From Fibrobacteria bacterium (GTDB lineage: Bacteria > Fibrobacterota > Fibrobacteria > UBA11236): a stretch of DNA of 64,000 bases. This document shows, piece by piece, positions 1-8,317 of the stretch. The translations under genes and the position numbers were made by a program. The DNA is taken from NCBI GenBank assembly GCA_025360005.1, contig JANYDA010000001.1, forward strand, positions 23,144-87,143, in the 5' to 3' direction. The notes under the pieces are model-generated. The model had not been told where the DNA came from. It did no database searches and worked only from the letters and a program-made list of their open reading frames with translations. The first letter of the stretch is position 1; every line of letters starts with the position of its first letter.

Positions 1-343
1 TGGCCTTGACTAAGCCCGCGCGAGAGGTTTGCCCGGCGCCTTGGTATTTCTGCTGCATGCCGCCTCCGAAGCCCACCGCGGGACTGTAGCCCTTGGCGGC
101 CGCGCCGGGCCAGGTCACGTTGAACGGCTTCATGTCGATGGACGCGTCCTGGGACTTGTCCGTGCTGGTCTTGGCATCGTTGCTGGCCTTGGCATCCTCC
201 ACGATGAGAACGGTGATCACGTCTTCGGCGCGCTTCGCCTTTTTATCGGTATACAGGGAATAGTTATGGGGCATGGCCTGGGCCAGCGCCGAACCCGCAC
301 AGGCTCCCAACATCGCCATGGTGAACATCGTTCTCAGTTTCAT
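1..343 (-). CDS. flgH: Flagellar L-ring protein FlgH, N-terminal part (runs off the window)
   Basis: The translation begins with a short signal sequence containing a possible lipobox (LGAC, Cys15), followed by the FlgH hallmark block NYSLYTDKKAKRAEDVITVL and then IVEDAKASNDAKTSTDK. FlgH is an outer-membrane lipoprotein that forms the L-ring around the flagellar rod. Only about 114 residues lie inside the window; the C-terminal half of the usual 220-240 residues is beyond base 1. An Ala-x-Ala site (ALAQA) a few residues after Cys15 leaves it open whether signal peptidase I or II processes the protein. It is the fourth gene of flgF-flgG-flgA-flgH, 70 bases after flgA, the usual order of the distal rod/ring operon. 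The start is the ATG after a purine-rich GGAGCGGGT stretch. Confidence 0.85.
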   Translation of the reverse strand, partial: MKLRTMFTMAMLGACAGSALAQAMPHNYSLYTDKKAKRAEDVITVLIVEDAKASNDAKTSTDKSQDASIDMKPFNVTWPGAAAKGYSPAVGFGGGMQQKYQGAGQTSRAGLVKA

Positions 344-413
344 ACCCGCTCCTTGAATTCCATCCGGCCGCAAGCGGCCTTTGATCGCCCGGCTATTGGC
401 CGGAGCGGTTGCT

Positions 414-1418
414 TCAACCGCCAGGGACCGGCTCCAGCCAGCCATCCTCGGTCACGCGCACCCGCACCAGCCGCTGGCTGGCCAGGCTCTTGGCCATAAT
501 GATCTGTCCCGGCAATCCGTCCTGCCTGCATACCGCATCCGCGGTGATGCTGACGCCGCCGGTGCGGTACACTATTTTCGCTTCCTGCCCCCGCTTTACG
601 GCGGGCGGCATGGCCACCACGCGCGGCGTGATGATGCGTCCGGGGTTGATGGTGACCTTGGCCAGGAACCCGATCAGTTTCTTGGGATTGCCTACCGCGA
701 TTTCGTTCATCTGGGTGGTCTCGCGCATTTCCACCGCCACGTTGCCGGCATCCAGCGGCATGTCCCTGCCGATTTGCCTGGTCGCCACCAGCACCGGTTC
801 TTCCACGCGCAGGTTAATGGTAATCGGTATGTTACGTAACACACGCGTTTCGTTGCGGACGGCCAGGTTCATATCCACCTTGCCCTTGCGCTTGGAACCG
901 GCAAAGGCGAGCTCCAGGCCGTGCGGGGCGATGGGGACGAGGATTTCCGCGGGCGCACGCGCCAATTCCCAATGGCGGATCTCGCCGGAGCGTTTGGGCA
1001 GGTCGGCCACGAACGCCTCGATCAGCTTGGCCAGGGAATCGGAAGGCAACTTGTCGGCGCGGGTGGAAATACGGATGGTCTTATGATCGAAATCGAAAGC
1101 GAAGCGGTCGCTGAGCGGCTGAAGAAAGCGCGCGAAGAGGACGTCCGTATCCAGGCTGCGGGTAAGGCCGAAACCGGCGCTCTTGGCCACTTCCAGGGTT
1201 TCCAATTCCGCCACGGCATGTCCTCCGCCGGCAACGATGCGGGCGATATCGCCCAAGCGGATTCGCTCGCCATCCACGGTGGACTGATCGCGAAAACGGA
1301 TGGACACCTGGGAGAGCGCGGCGGCATCCGGGATCTGGCCGGGGGATGCGATGGAAACGTCCAGGCCGGCTCGCAATCCGAGCGCAACCAGGAACCATAC
1401 GGCGCGCGTACCCATCAT
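414..1418 (-). CDS. flgA: Flagellar basal-body P-ring formation chaperone FlgA
   Basis: A 334-residue exported protein. An N-terminal hydrophobic signal (VWFLVALGLRAGL) is followed by a long variable region. The C-terminal half matches the SAF/FlgA domain: EEPVLVATRQIGRDMPLDA, then GFLAKVTINPGRIITPRVV, then a closing segment VRVRVTEDGWLEPVPGG. FlgA is a periplasmic chaperone that helps FlgI assemble into the P-ring. At 334 residues it is longer than the roughly 220-residue enterobacterial protein but within the range of the two-domain versions seen outside Gammaproteobacteria. The start codon overlaps the flgG stop (ATGA), so translation is probably coupled. flgI is expected beyond flgH outside the window. 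Confidence 0.88.
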   Translation of the reverse strand: MMGTRAVWFLVALGLRAGLDVSIASPGQIPDAAALSQVSIRFRDQSTVDGERIRLGDIARIVAGGGHAVAELETLEVAKSAGFGLTRSLDTDVLFARFLQPLSDRFAFDFDHKTIRISTRADKLPSDSLAKLIEAFVADLPKRSGEIRHWELARAPAEILVPIAPHGLELAFAGSKRKGKVDMNLAVRNETRVLRNIPITINLRVEEPVLVATRQIGRDMPLDAGNVAVEMRETTQMNEIAVGNPKKLIGFLAKVTINPGRIITPRVVAMPPAVKRGQEAKIVYRTGGVSITADAVCRQDGLPGQIIMAKSLASQRLVRVRVTEDGWLEPVPGG

Positions 1419-2203
1419 CCCTTCAATTGGTTGGCGAGTTGCAGCATACTGTCCGAAGTCTGGATGGCCTTGGCGGAAATTTCATACGCTCGCTGGGCCA
1501 CTATCATGTTCACCATCTCTTCCACCAATTCCACGTTGGAAGCCTCCAGGAATCCTTGCGCCAAGGTGCCCAAACCGTTGGTGCCGGGCGTACCCGCCTC
1601 CGGTTCGCCGCTGGCGGGGGAAACCTGGTAAAGGTTGTTGCCCATGGATTTGAGACCGCCTTCGTTCAGGAACTTCACCAATTCGATCTGGCCTATCTCC
1701 TCGGTGGTGCCGGTATCCGTCATTTGCACGGAGACCTTGCCGCCGGCGTCGATCTGGATATCGTGCGCGCCGTCCGGGACGGTGATCTGCGGTTCCAGCG
1801 GAAAGCCCTGCGAAGTCACCAAGGTGCCGTCGTTGGAGACCTTGAAGGAACCGTCGCGGGTATAGGCCACTTCCCCGCTGGGCATCTGCACTTGCAAAAA
1901 GCCGCTGCCGGTGATGGCCATGTCGAAAGGATTCTTGGTCTCTTGCAGGTTACCCTGCCCGAAAATCTTCTGATTGGCCACGCTGCGCACGCCCAGGCCC
2001 AATTGCAAACCGGCCGGGGACTTGGCCCCGTCGGCCGCTCCCGACCCGGGGTCGACGATGGTCTGGTAGAGCAGCTCCTGGAATTCCAATTTGGATTTCT
2101 TATAGCCGGTGGTGTTCACGTTGGCGAGATTGTTGGAGATGTTGTCGATGTAAAGCTGGTTGGCTTTCATCCCCGTCGCCGATGTATATAAGCTGCGTAT
2201 CAT
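1415..2203 (-). CDS. flgG: Flagellar distal rod protein FlgG
   Basis: A 262-residue protein, the typical FlgG length. It opens with the flagellar rod/hook N-terminal motif (IRSLYTSATGMKANQLYIDN then NISNNLANVNTTGYKKSK) and closes with the conserved C-terminal helix (EEMVNMIVAQRAYEISAKAI then QTSDSMLQLANQLKG). The central GSGFLQVQMPSGEVAYTRDG block is the FlgE/F/G core domain. FlgG subunits stack as the distal rod that passes through the P and L rings. The gene sits 39 bases after flgF and overlaps flgA by four bases. No signal peptide, as expected for export by the flagellar type III apparatus. Confidence 0.95.
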   Translation of the reverse strand: MIRSLYTSATGMKANQLYIDNISNNLANVNTTGYKKSKLEFQELLYQTIVDPGSGAADGAKSPAGLQLGLGVRSVANQKIFGQGNLQETKNPFDMAITGSGFLQVQMPSGEVAYTRDGSFKVSNDGTLVTSQGFPLEPQITVPDGAHDIQIDAGGKVSVQMTDTGTTEEIGQIELVKFLNEGGLKSMGNNLYQVSPASGEPEAGTPGTNGLGTLAQGFLEASNVELVEEMVNMIVAQRAYEISAKAIQTSDSMLQLANQLKG

Positions 2204-2242
2204 ATCCTACCCCTTAGGTCCCTCGCGGGCCCGATTGCCGTC

Positions 2243-2980
2243 CTAGACCCGGCCCACTTCGGTCACGGCCTGGTGCAAGGTGTCATCGACCGCCTTCAAT
2301 GCTTTTTGATCCGCTTCATAGTTGCGGTAATCCGTTATCATGTTCACCATGGTGGAAACGGGATCGGCGTTGGATCCTTCCAGGAATCCCTGCATCAGCC
2401 CCACGGTTTTAGGAGCCATGGGCGGGTTTTCCTTGGGATCGGAATTTCCGAACAAGCCGTCCTGCCCGTATTGGAGCTTCTTGGTATCGGGAAAATCCAC
2501 TATCCCCATGGTAGCCGTCTTGCGGCCGTCCATATAAATCCCGCCGTCCTGGAGGAATTGGACCGAGTCGCCTTTAAGGACAATGGGCTGGCCGCTTTCA
2601 TCGAGCACGCGCTTGCCGGAAAGGGTGACCAGTTCCCCATAAGAGTTGAGGCTCATGCCGCCGTTGCGGGTATAGCGGGTGCCGCCGTCGGCCGCTTCCA
2701 CGGAAAAGAATCCGGTTGAAGAAAGAGCCAAATCATAATTGTTGCCGGTGCGGACCATGGGCCCCTGGGTGAAGCTGGTGTAGACTTCGCTCAGATTCTG
2801 CATCTCCTTCTGCCGCAATTCACCGTCGTCATTGCGCCCGATGCTCACTTCCGTCTTATTCACCAGGCGGGCCATCTTGAATCCGTTCGTGCTGGTATTG
2901 GCCAGGTTCTGCGCATGGATATCCTGTTTGGCCAGGATGTTGGTCATGCCTCGCGATGCCGTGTATAGTCCGTTAACCAT
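2243..2980 (-). CDS. flgF: Flagellar basal-body rod protein FlgF
   Basis: A 245-residue rod protein beginning MVNGLYTASRGMTNILAKQD, with ANTSTNGFKMARLV, a central TGFFSVEAADGGTRYTRNGG core and the C-terminal MVNMITDYRNYEADQKALKA helix shared by proximal/distal rod proteins. It resembles FlgG in fold but is the shorter, first gene of the pair, which fits FlgF. The open frame extends 64 codons further upstream; I chose the ATG at 2980 because GGAGG lies 11 bases before it, the protein then begins at the conserved rod motif, and a sigma-54-like element sits just upstream. FlgF forms the proximal-rod segment that connects to FlgG. Confidence 0.92.
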   Translation of the reverse strand: MVNGLYTASRGMTNILAKQDIHAQNLANTSTNGFKMARLVNKTEVSIGRNDDGELRQKEMQNLSEVYTSFTQGPMVRTGNNYDLALSSTGFFSVEAADGGTRYTRNGGMSLNSYGELVTLSGKRVLDESGQPIVLKGDSVQFLQDGGIYMDGRKTATMGIVDFPDTKKLQYGQDGLFGNSDPKENPPMAPKTVGLMQGFLEGSNADPVSTMVNMITDYRNYEADQKALKAVDDTLHQAVTEVGRV

Positions 2981-3008
2981 GGATTCCGCCTCCGTCCTAC
3001 GGAAGGAA

Positions 3009-3024
3009 AGCAAGAACCAGACCA
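3009..3024 (-). promoter_or_regulatory. Putative sigma-54 promoter of the flgFGAH operon
   Basis: On the minus strand the sequence reads TGGTCTGGTTCTTGCT. It has the GG and GC dinucleotides of -24/-12 elements at the correct spacing and a good -12 half (TTGCT). The -24 half departs from TGGCACG at three positions. Start of transcription about 12 bases past the GC would be near 2998, which leaves an 18-base leader containing the GGAGG of flgF. Class II/III flagellar operons are often sigma-54 dependent in other bacteria. No enhancer-binding protein is encoded in the window. Confidence 0.4.
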
Positions 3025-3118
3025 AATGCGGGAGGGATGCTGGAGGCGGATTAACGGGGTGGTTTAGCGCTGCATCCGCGCGGGCTGGCAATTTATGCCC
3101 GGACTTGGGTTGGTTGGG

Positions 3119-3139
3119 AAAAAACTTCCCTGGAAGTTT
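3119..3139 (-). terminator. Intrinsic terminator after mqnD
   Basis: Read on the minus strand, AAACTTC and GAAGTTT form a 7-bp stem around a 4-base loop (CAGG), and the run of six T at 3124-3119 follows directly, overlapping the stem base. It lies about 120 bases beyond the mqnD stop and before flgF, so it would separate the two minus-strand operons. Confidence 0.5.
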
Positions 3140-3145
3140 CCCTTT

Positions 3146-3197
3146 AATTCCCGCTTCGGGAATCAATTCCACTTCGGAATCTATTCCGCTTGGAAAT
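3146..3197. repeat. Three tandem small hairpins (ATTCC-CTTC-GGAAT units)
   Basis: Three consecutive units each form a small hairpin with a CTTC-like loop: ATTCCC/GGGAAT at 3147-3163, ATTCC/GGAAT at 3166-3180, and a less perfect ATTCC/GGAAA at 3183-3195. The units are 17-19 bases long and lie between mqnD and its terminator. A short run of TCCGAA repeats (3230-3248) adjoins them. They may be transcript-stabilising structures at the 3' end of the mqnD message, or simply a decaying repeat. Confidence 0.45.
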
Positions 3198-3259
3198 ACC
3201 GGAGGCGGCTTTCGCCTGGGGATGATCCGCTCCGAATCCGAATCCGAATAAACCCCAGC

Positions 3260-4117
3260 TTAAACCTGGCCCCGCACCTTGTCCAGTCCAAACGCACGTT
3301 GCCGTTCCAGGAAGAATGCCGCCGCGGCTTCGCCTTCCAAGCCGATATCGCGGGTAAATGCGTTCACGTACAAATCGATATGCGCTCGCAGAACGGGTTC
3401 AGCCATGGATTGCGAATGCGATCGACACAGGCGCATGGCGGCTTGCGGATGCGCGTACGACCAAGCCAGGCTGGCCCGGATCGCCGCCTCTACGGCTTCC
3501 GCCAAACCGGGCCGTTGCGGTTCCAGGCTTTTGCGCAACGCGACCGCTCCCAGGGGAATGGGATACCCGGTGGCTTGCTCCCAGTATCCCCCCAAGTCCC
3601 GCACCAGATGCAGCCCATCGGCCGCATAGGTGAAACGCATTTCATGGATCACCACCCCCTGGCAGGGTTCCGATGCCTGCAGGCGCCGGTATAGCTCATC
3701 GAAAGGAAGGAACCGCTTGCGCAACCGCGCGGGCGCGGACCCGGCACTGCCGGAAGCGGCGAAGAACTCCAGCAGGAAGTTGGCTGTGGTATGTTCTCCG
3801 GGAACCAAAACCGGAGCCGCGGGATCCCAAGCGCCGGCGGCTGCGCCCGGCCGGTTGGAGAGCAGCAAGGGTCCGCAGCCCCTTCCCAAGGCCCCACCGC
3901 ACCGGAGCAGCCGGTATTCGGAGGCGCAAAATACGTGGTTGGCATAGCTGATCTTGGCCATATCCCATAGGCCCTTTTGCGCGTCCCGGTTCAAGGTTTC
4001 CAGGTCATGGTAGTCGAATTGGAACTCCAAGCCGGGCGCGGGGACTTGGCCCTCTATGAGGCCGGCGAAAATAAATACGTCATTGGGGCAAGGCGAGATG
4101 GCGGCCCTTATTTTCAT
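3260..4117 (-). CDS. mqnD: 1,4-dihydroxy-6-naphthoate synthase MqnD (menaquinone, futalosine pathway)
   Basis: A 285-residue protein starting MKIRAAISPCPNDVFIFAGL. The SPCPNDxFIF block is characteristic of MqnD, as are the later VIHEMRFTY segment, containing the conserved histidine region, and LGGYWEQATGYPIPLGA. MqnD converts cyclic dehypoxanthine futalosine to 1,4-dihydroxy-6-naphthoate, and its fold is that of a periplasmic-binding protein without a signal peptide. The start was placed at the ATG at 4117, which overlaps the mqnB stop by four bases and begins at the conserved N-terminus; longer frames upstream would run through mqnB. This gene and mqnB show that quinone synthesis goes by futalosine rather than the classical MenFDHCEB route. 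Confidence 0.9.
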   Translation of the reverse strand: MKIRAAISPCPNDVFIFAGLIEGQVPAPGLEFQFDYHDLETLNRDAQKGLWDMAKISYANHVFCASEYRLLRCGGALGRGCGPLLLSNRPGAAAGAWDPAAPVLVPGEHTTANFLLEFFAASGSAGSAPARLRKRFLPFDELYRRLQASEPCQGVVIHEMRFTYAADGLHLVRDLGGYWEQATGYPIPLGAVALRKSLEPQRPGLAEAVEAAIRASLAWSYAHPQAAMRLCRSHSQSMAEPVLRAHIDLYVNAFTRDIGLEGEAAAAFFLERQRAFGLDKVRGQV

Positions 4118-4812
4118 GCGTTCCTCCCCAGCCAGCGGCCCATGTAAACCCGCAGATTGGCCAGGGCCGTTTCCACGTTGGCAGACCGGAAATCCCGCGT
4201 GGAGGCGTGATTGCTGATGGCGCGCACTTCGCAGACCGGGATCCCGGCCTCCCGCCCGGCCCAGGCAACCGCCGCGCCCTCCATGGTTTCGAAATCGGCG
4301 CCGAAAATTTCCCGACGTAACTTGCCGGTTTCCTCCAGTCCGGTGCAAGCATTCACCGTGCAGCCGCGCGCGGCCCGCAGATCGGGCTTATCCCCGTTTC
4401 CCGGACTTTCCCGCAAAGGATCCAGCGTCAAGGGCAACGGCAGGCGGTATTCCTCATCCGACCATGGAAAGCCCGCCAATGGAAGGAACCTTTCCGCGTC
4501 CGGGGTTTGCATTCCAAGATCGCCGAACACCTCCGATTCGCCCGCGACAACCTCGCCCAGCGCCAGACCGGAACCGGGGTAGGCTCCCGCGATCCCCAGG
4601 TTCAGGATGAGGCCGGGTTTGCTTTCGGTCAGCAGGGAGGTCAGCCGCGACATTGTGATGGGAGTGCCCACCCCCGTCACCGCATAGGTTACTTTGCCGA
4701 GGCGGCGGACCCAAGGCCTTGCGCCCGCTTGCGGCAACTCCTGGAAGCTCAATCCGATCGATGCCAAACAGGCTCGCATTTCCATCTGCGTGGCCGCGCA
4801 AACCAGCATCAT
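4114..4812 (-). CDS. mqnB: Futalosine hydrolase MqnB
   Basis: A 232-residue member of the purine nucleosidase/phosphorylase family. It has the early glycine-rich GVGTPITMSRLTSLL and LILNLGIAGAYPGSGLALGE blocks, the ADFETMEGAAVAWAGREAGI segment whose Glu-Met-Glu motif binds the ribose in MTA/SAH nucleosidases, and VCEVRAISNHASTRD near the end with the catalytic-acid region. Futalosine hydrolase removes the base from futalosine to give dehypoxanthine futalosine. The assignment over a plain MTA/SAH nucleosidase rests on the direct coupling with mqnD. Its ATG overlaps the stop of the upstream PfkB-type kinase (ATGA). Confidence 0.88.
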   Translation of the reverse strand: MMLVCAATQMEMRACLASIGLSFQELPQAGARPWVRRLGKVTYAVTGVGTPITMSRLTSLLTESKPGLILNLGIAGAYPGSGLALGEVVAGESEVFGDLGMQTPDAERFLPLAGFPWSDEEYRLPLPLTLDPLRESPGNGDKPDLRAARGCTVNACTGLEETGKLRREIFGADFETMEGAAVAWAGREAGIPVCEVRAISNHASTRDFRSANVETALANLRVYMGRWLGRNA

Positions 4813-5744
4813 GCCAGCGTCCGGGCCAGGGGAAGCAAGCGCTCCACCTCTTCATCACGGTATTCCGCGGGAAGCCGTTCCAGGCAACTGGCCGAACCGA
4901 ATGCCAGGGCGCGCCGGAACGCCTCCGCCATGTCCAATCCCGCGAGCAGGAAATGGGTCACCGCGGCCGTGACGGTATCCCCCGCCCCGATGGGATTCAC
5001 GACCAGGGGCAGCACCGGCGGCGATATCCTCGCCAGGCGCTCCCCCCCCAGTAACACGCATGCTTCCCCGCCTCCGGAAGTCAGCAGGAATCGGGCTTGC
5101 GCGCTCGCGGTGTCGCCCAGGCTTCGCTTCAGGGCCGCATATTCGGTTCGGTTCACTTTCAGGCAGGTGGCCTTGGCCAGGGAATCGGGCCGCATTCCCT
5201 GCCAGGCGTCCACTACGGAAACGGAGGGACGATAGCGCGCCAGCAGGGTATCATACAGGCCCTCCCCGGCTCCAGAAGGCACGGTGCCGCAAAGCACCAG
5301 GGCATCGAAGGCGTCCGCTTGCGACGGCAGCGTCTCCAGTAGCCGGCGAGTTACGCCGGGATCCGCTATGTGGAAAGGTTCGATGATTTCCGTGGCCGCT
5401 CCCGCGCCGTCGGGATCCAATCGGGGGAGCCGGGCGCCTTCCCGCGCTTCCCGGTGCAACAGGGTGATGCATTGGCGCGTTTCCGTTTCCACCCAGGCAT
5501 GCAGGCTGCGCAGCCCCAAGGCTTCGCAGCCCGCCAGGCACTTGCGGCCGTTATCGCCTCCCAGGACCTGCAGGAGGGAGACATCGTGGCCCAAGCGTTT
5601 CAGCACCTTACCGGCATTGAATCCCTTGCCGGAGGCCAGCGTGGTCCGCGATTGCGCGCGGTTGACTTCGCCCGGAAGGAAATCGGAAAAGCCCAACACC
5701 GTTTGCCATGCGGGGTTCAAACCCGCAACGAGGATCTTGGCCAT
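4809..5744 (-). CDS. PfkB-family carbohydrate kinase (1-phosphofructokinase/tagatose-6-phosphate kinase-like)
   Basis: A protein of about 311 residues starting AKILVAGLNPAWQTVLGF. It has an ASGKGFNAGKVLKRLGHDV substrate-binding block, CLKVNRTEYAAL, and the PfkB signature VVNPIGAGDTVTAAVTHFLL, where the Asp of GAGD is the catalytic base. The N-terminal NPAWQ and ASGKGFN features are those of the 1-phosphofructokinase/LacC subgroup rather than ribokinase. The ATG at 5744 is preferred because the protein then starts at the first beta strand; an ATG 36 bases upstream is also open. The gene is coupled by four-base overlap to mqnB, an unusual partner. Substrate is not decidable from sequence alone. 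Confidence 0.75.
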   Translation of the reverse strand: MAKILVAGLNPAWQTVLGFSDFLPGEVNRAQSRTTLASGKGFNAGKVLKRLGHDVSLLQVLGGDNGRKCLAGCEALGLRSLHAWVETETRQCITLLHREAREGARLPRLDPDGAGAATEIIEPFHIADPGVTRRLLETLPSQADAFDALVLCGTVPSGAGEGLYDTLLARYRPSVSVVDAWQGMRPDSLAKATCLKVNRTEYAALKRSLGDTASAQARFLLTSGGGEACVLLGGERLARISPPVLPLVVNPIGAGDTVTAAVTHFLLAGLDMAEAFRRALAFGSASCLERLPAEYRDEEVERLLPLARTLA

Positions 5745-6118
5745 ACCGGAAAAGGTACCAAGGGATGAAGGCGGGCGCAAGGATGAGGGACCAAGAGGGA
5801 AGAGAAGGCGGAGCTGCCGGAGATGTTTGGAATTGGAGGGGAGGATTGTGGCGGGCGTTTCGTCGGGCGAAGGGCGGCGGGCGCAAAAACCGGGACACTA
5901 CGCAGATGCGTAGGCTCCCAGCAATCTCCCGTTTTCGCCACCGCTTTTTTTCTTGTCCTAACGCCCGTCGTCCGACGCCGAGGCGCCAAGCCGATGGCGT
6001 TTAAAAGTTGCGCGGATACGCGCCGGTCGCCCTACAAAACGCACACTCCAAGCATCTCAAGTCGATTTCCCGAAAACATCCCCGATCTCTTTTAGACCGC
6101 AACAGCCGGCCCCCAGGT
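5745..6118. other. Intergenic stretch without a recognisable gene
   Basis: About 370 bases between two minus-strand genes. I see no convincing coding frame. It contains a palindrome CTACGCA-GA-TGCGTAG at 5898-5913 which, read on the minus strand, is followed by CCGGTTTTTGC about five bases on, a possible weak terminator for the diguanylate cyclase gene. The remaining part near 5745 probably holds the promoter of the kinase-mqnB-mqnD operon, but no clear -35/-10 pair stands out. Confidence 0.4.
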
Positions 6119-8317
6119 CTAATGCGACGGCACAGCCGAAGCCTGTATCAGCTTTACCTGGGAGAAATACGATACTTGGTTGCGGCCGTTCTGCTTGGAG
6201 GAGTACATGGCCTTGTCCGCGTTGTCTATGAGTTCCTGCTTGTTGGCCGCATCGACCTGGTAGGTGGCGCTGCCGATGCTCACGGTGACCCGCAATACCC
6301 TGCCGTCATTCTCGATTTGCAGGGATTCCACGGCCTTGCGGATGCGCTCCGCCAAGATACGGGACTGCGCTTCGTCCGCCTGGATGAGAACTACCACGAA
6401 CTCTTCGCCGCCGTAACGGGCGCAATAGTCCGTATTGCGGATGGAGCCTTGCAGGGCCTTGGCCACCATCTGCAACACCAGGTCCCCCACAGGATGCCCA
6501 TAGGTGTCGTTGAACTTCTTGAAATGATCGATGTCCATCAGCAACAGGGTCAGCGGCGTATTGTAACGTTGAGACCGCTCCAATTCCATGGTCATGATGT
6601 CCTGGAACTTGCGGTGGTTGGCGATCTGGGTCAGGCCGTCGATGGTGGCCAGCTTTTCCATCTCCGTATACATGCGTGCCTTGGTCAGCGCCGTGGTCAC
6701 GTTGGCCATGATGGTCTTGAGCAATTGCAATTCGGTCTGGGAATATACCCCGGCCCGGTTGGACTCCAGTCCCACCACGGCCCATACGGATTGGCGATCG
6801 TCGTGGATAGGCGCTATCAGGATGTCCTGCGGCTTGGCTTCCTCGGGTTCGTCCCGGTCGAAACGCACGAAACGCGTTTCCAAGCGGAACCCCTGGCTCA
6901 CAACCGATTTCCGGTTGCGGAATACGCTTCCGTACAGGCTCCGGTTGTCATGGATGTCGAACTCCATGCCCTCCGTGAGGGCTCCGGGATCGCCGATGAT
7001 GCGCCATACGGCGCCCTTGGCGGTGGCGGAATTATAGGCCACGATAATCAGCCGATCATGCTCGAAGGTTCGCATCAAAGATTGCGTGAGAACGTCGATG
7101 ACTTCCTCCACCTTGAGGGATTCGGAAAGCTTTTTCGCGATCTCGTACTGCAGATCGGCCTGGATAGCCACCTTGTTCATCTGGTAGGTCAACTTCGCGC
7201 TCGTGATCATGGCCGAGGCGATTTGCGTGAATCGGTACATCAGCTCTTTATGCTCGTCCGTGAAGGCGCGCATGTTCTCCGAGTCCACCAGCAACAATCC
7301 CTGGATTCGCTTGCTTTGGTTGTCCATCACGCGCATGATCATCATCGAGTTGATGTTTTCCTGCTCGGTATAGTATTCCAGTTCGCCCGTATAGGAACGC
7401 AGGTTGCCCGTGATGAAGCCGGCGGGCTTGTTCACCGCGGATCCGATGGTGCCTTTGCCGAATTCGATCACGCAATCGTAATTGAGGTTGCGGCTCTTGG
7501 TCACCACGGCGTTGAGGGTGAGCTTATCCCCAAGCTCCGACACCAGGAATCCCAGCGATGTGTAGGCCTTGAAATTGCGGCTCATGAAATACACCACGGT
7601 GTTCAGGATGTCCTTCATGTCCTTGAGGGCTTGATCCCCCTGGTTCTCCAGATAGACTCGATTGAAGAACTGGGTGGCCTGGGACGTTTCCACCAGCTTG
7701 TCCTCCCCGGACATGATGACCGAACCCTGGGGAGTGGGCCGATCGGCGGCCGCTTGCAGCGGGGATACCGGCGCCTCCGGAGGAGGTACCGGCTTGGGCA
7801 ATACCATCTTGCCGCGTTTGAAACCGAGCAGGACCACCTGGAACAGGGTGACGCTGACTACGGGGAAGAAGATGGAGAAGACATATTCGGGTATATTCTG
7901 CACCGTGGAGGGCGGAGTCCCCGGCAAGAATCCATACAAATGGTTGGTCACGATGGATACCGCACCGGCGATGGTGAGCAGGATGATATAGACCGAATGC
8001 ACCGGATGGGACTGGGTGCCGATCAAAGCCGCCGTCGCCAAGGCGATGGTCAGGTTCAACTTGTATTGCACGCCGCCCAGCAAATGCATGGCGACCCATG
8101 CGAAGGCGAACAGCCAGACCGCCTGGCTGAAGGTGGCGATGCGATATTGGGAATCCGTGGAGCGGGTCAGGAAAAGGAAAAATATCGCTTCCGCCACCAG
8201 TGTCCCCGTCAAAGCCGCCTCATAATGGGGAACGGCGGGAACGGGCAACATAGGAGCCCCCACCAGGCTCAAAAGAAGGGCAGGAATGATTTGCAGAACG
8301 GTCAGGAATACCATCAT
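6119..8317 (-). CDS. Membrane-bound diguanylate cyclase with two GAF-like domains
   Basis: A 732-residue protein. Residues 1-175 contain about six hydrophobic segments (for example AEAIFFLFLT, VWLFAFAWVAMHLLGG, IILLTIAGAVSIV). Two GAF-like sensory regions follow (about 240-390 and 405-560), each with a long connecting helix. The C-terminus is a GGDEF domain beginning at LATIDGLTQIANHRKF, with active-site GGEEF at 636-640 and the inhibitory I-site RNTD at 627-630, exactly five residues upstream. It should synthesise cyclic di-GMP under feedback control in response to a membrane or cytoplasmic signal. It is divergently transcribed from the GT9-like gene at 8400, with 82 bases between. No EAL domain is present. 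Confidence 0.9.
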   Translation of the reverse strand: MMVFLTVLQIIPALLLSLVGAPMLPVPAVPHYEAALTGTLVAEAIFFLFLTRSTDSQYRIATFSQAVWLFAFAWVAMHLLGGVQYKLNLTIALATAALIGTQSHPVHSVYIILLTIAGAVSIVTNHLYGFLPGTPPSTVQNIPEYVFSIFFPVVSVTLFQVVLLGFKRGKMVLPKPVPPPEAPVSPLQAAADRPTPQGSVIMSGEDKLVETSQATQFFNRVYLENQGDQALKDMKDILNTVVYFMSRNFKAYTSLGFLVSELGDKLTLNAVVTKSRNLNYDCVIEFGKGTIGSAVNKPAGFITGNLRSYTGELEYYTEQENINSMMIMRVMDNQSKRIQGLLLVDSENMRAFTDEHKELMYRFTQIASAMITSAKLTYQMNKVAIQADLQYEIAKKLSESLKVEEVIDVLTQSLMRTFEHDRLIIVAYNSATAKGAVWRIIGDPGALTEGMEFDIHDNRSLYGSVFRNRKSVVSQGFRLETRFVRFDRDEPEEAKPQDILIAPIHDDRQSVWAVVGLESNRAGVYSQTELQLLKTIMANVTTALTKARMYTEMEKLATIDGLTQIANHRKFQDIMTMELERSQRYNTPLTLLLMDIDHFKKFNDTYGHPVGDLVLQMVAKALQGSIRNTDYCARYGGEEFVVVLIQADEAQSRILAERIRKAVESLQIENDGRVLRVTVSIGSATYQVDAANKQELIDNADKAMYSSKQNGRNQVSYFSQVKLIQASAVPSH

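Noticed and set aside
3086..3099. TGGCAATTTATGCC on the plus strand, like a sigma-54 box
   Set aside because: The GG to GC spacing is two bases too short, and no plus-strand gene follows.
2981..3172. N-terminal extension of FlgF by 64 codons
   Set aside because: The extension is Pro-rich and not like any rod protein, and the ribosome site and promoter-like element point to the ATG at 2980.
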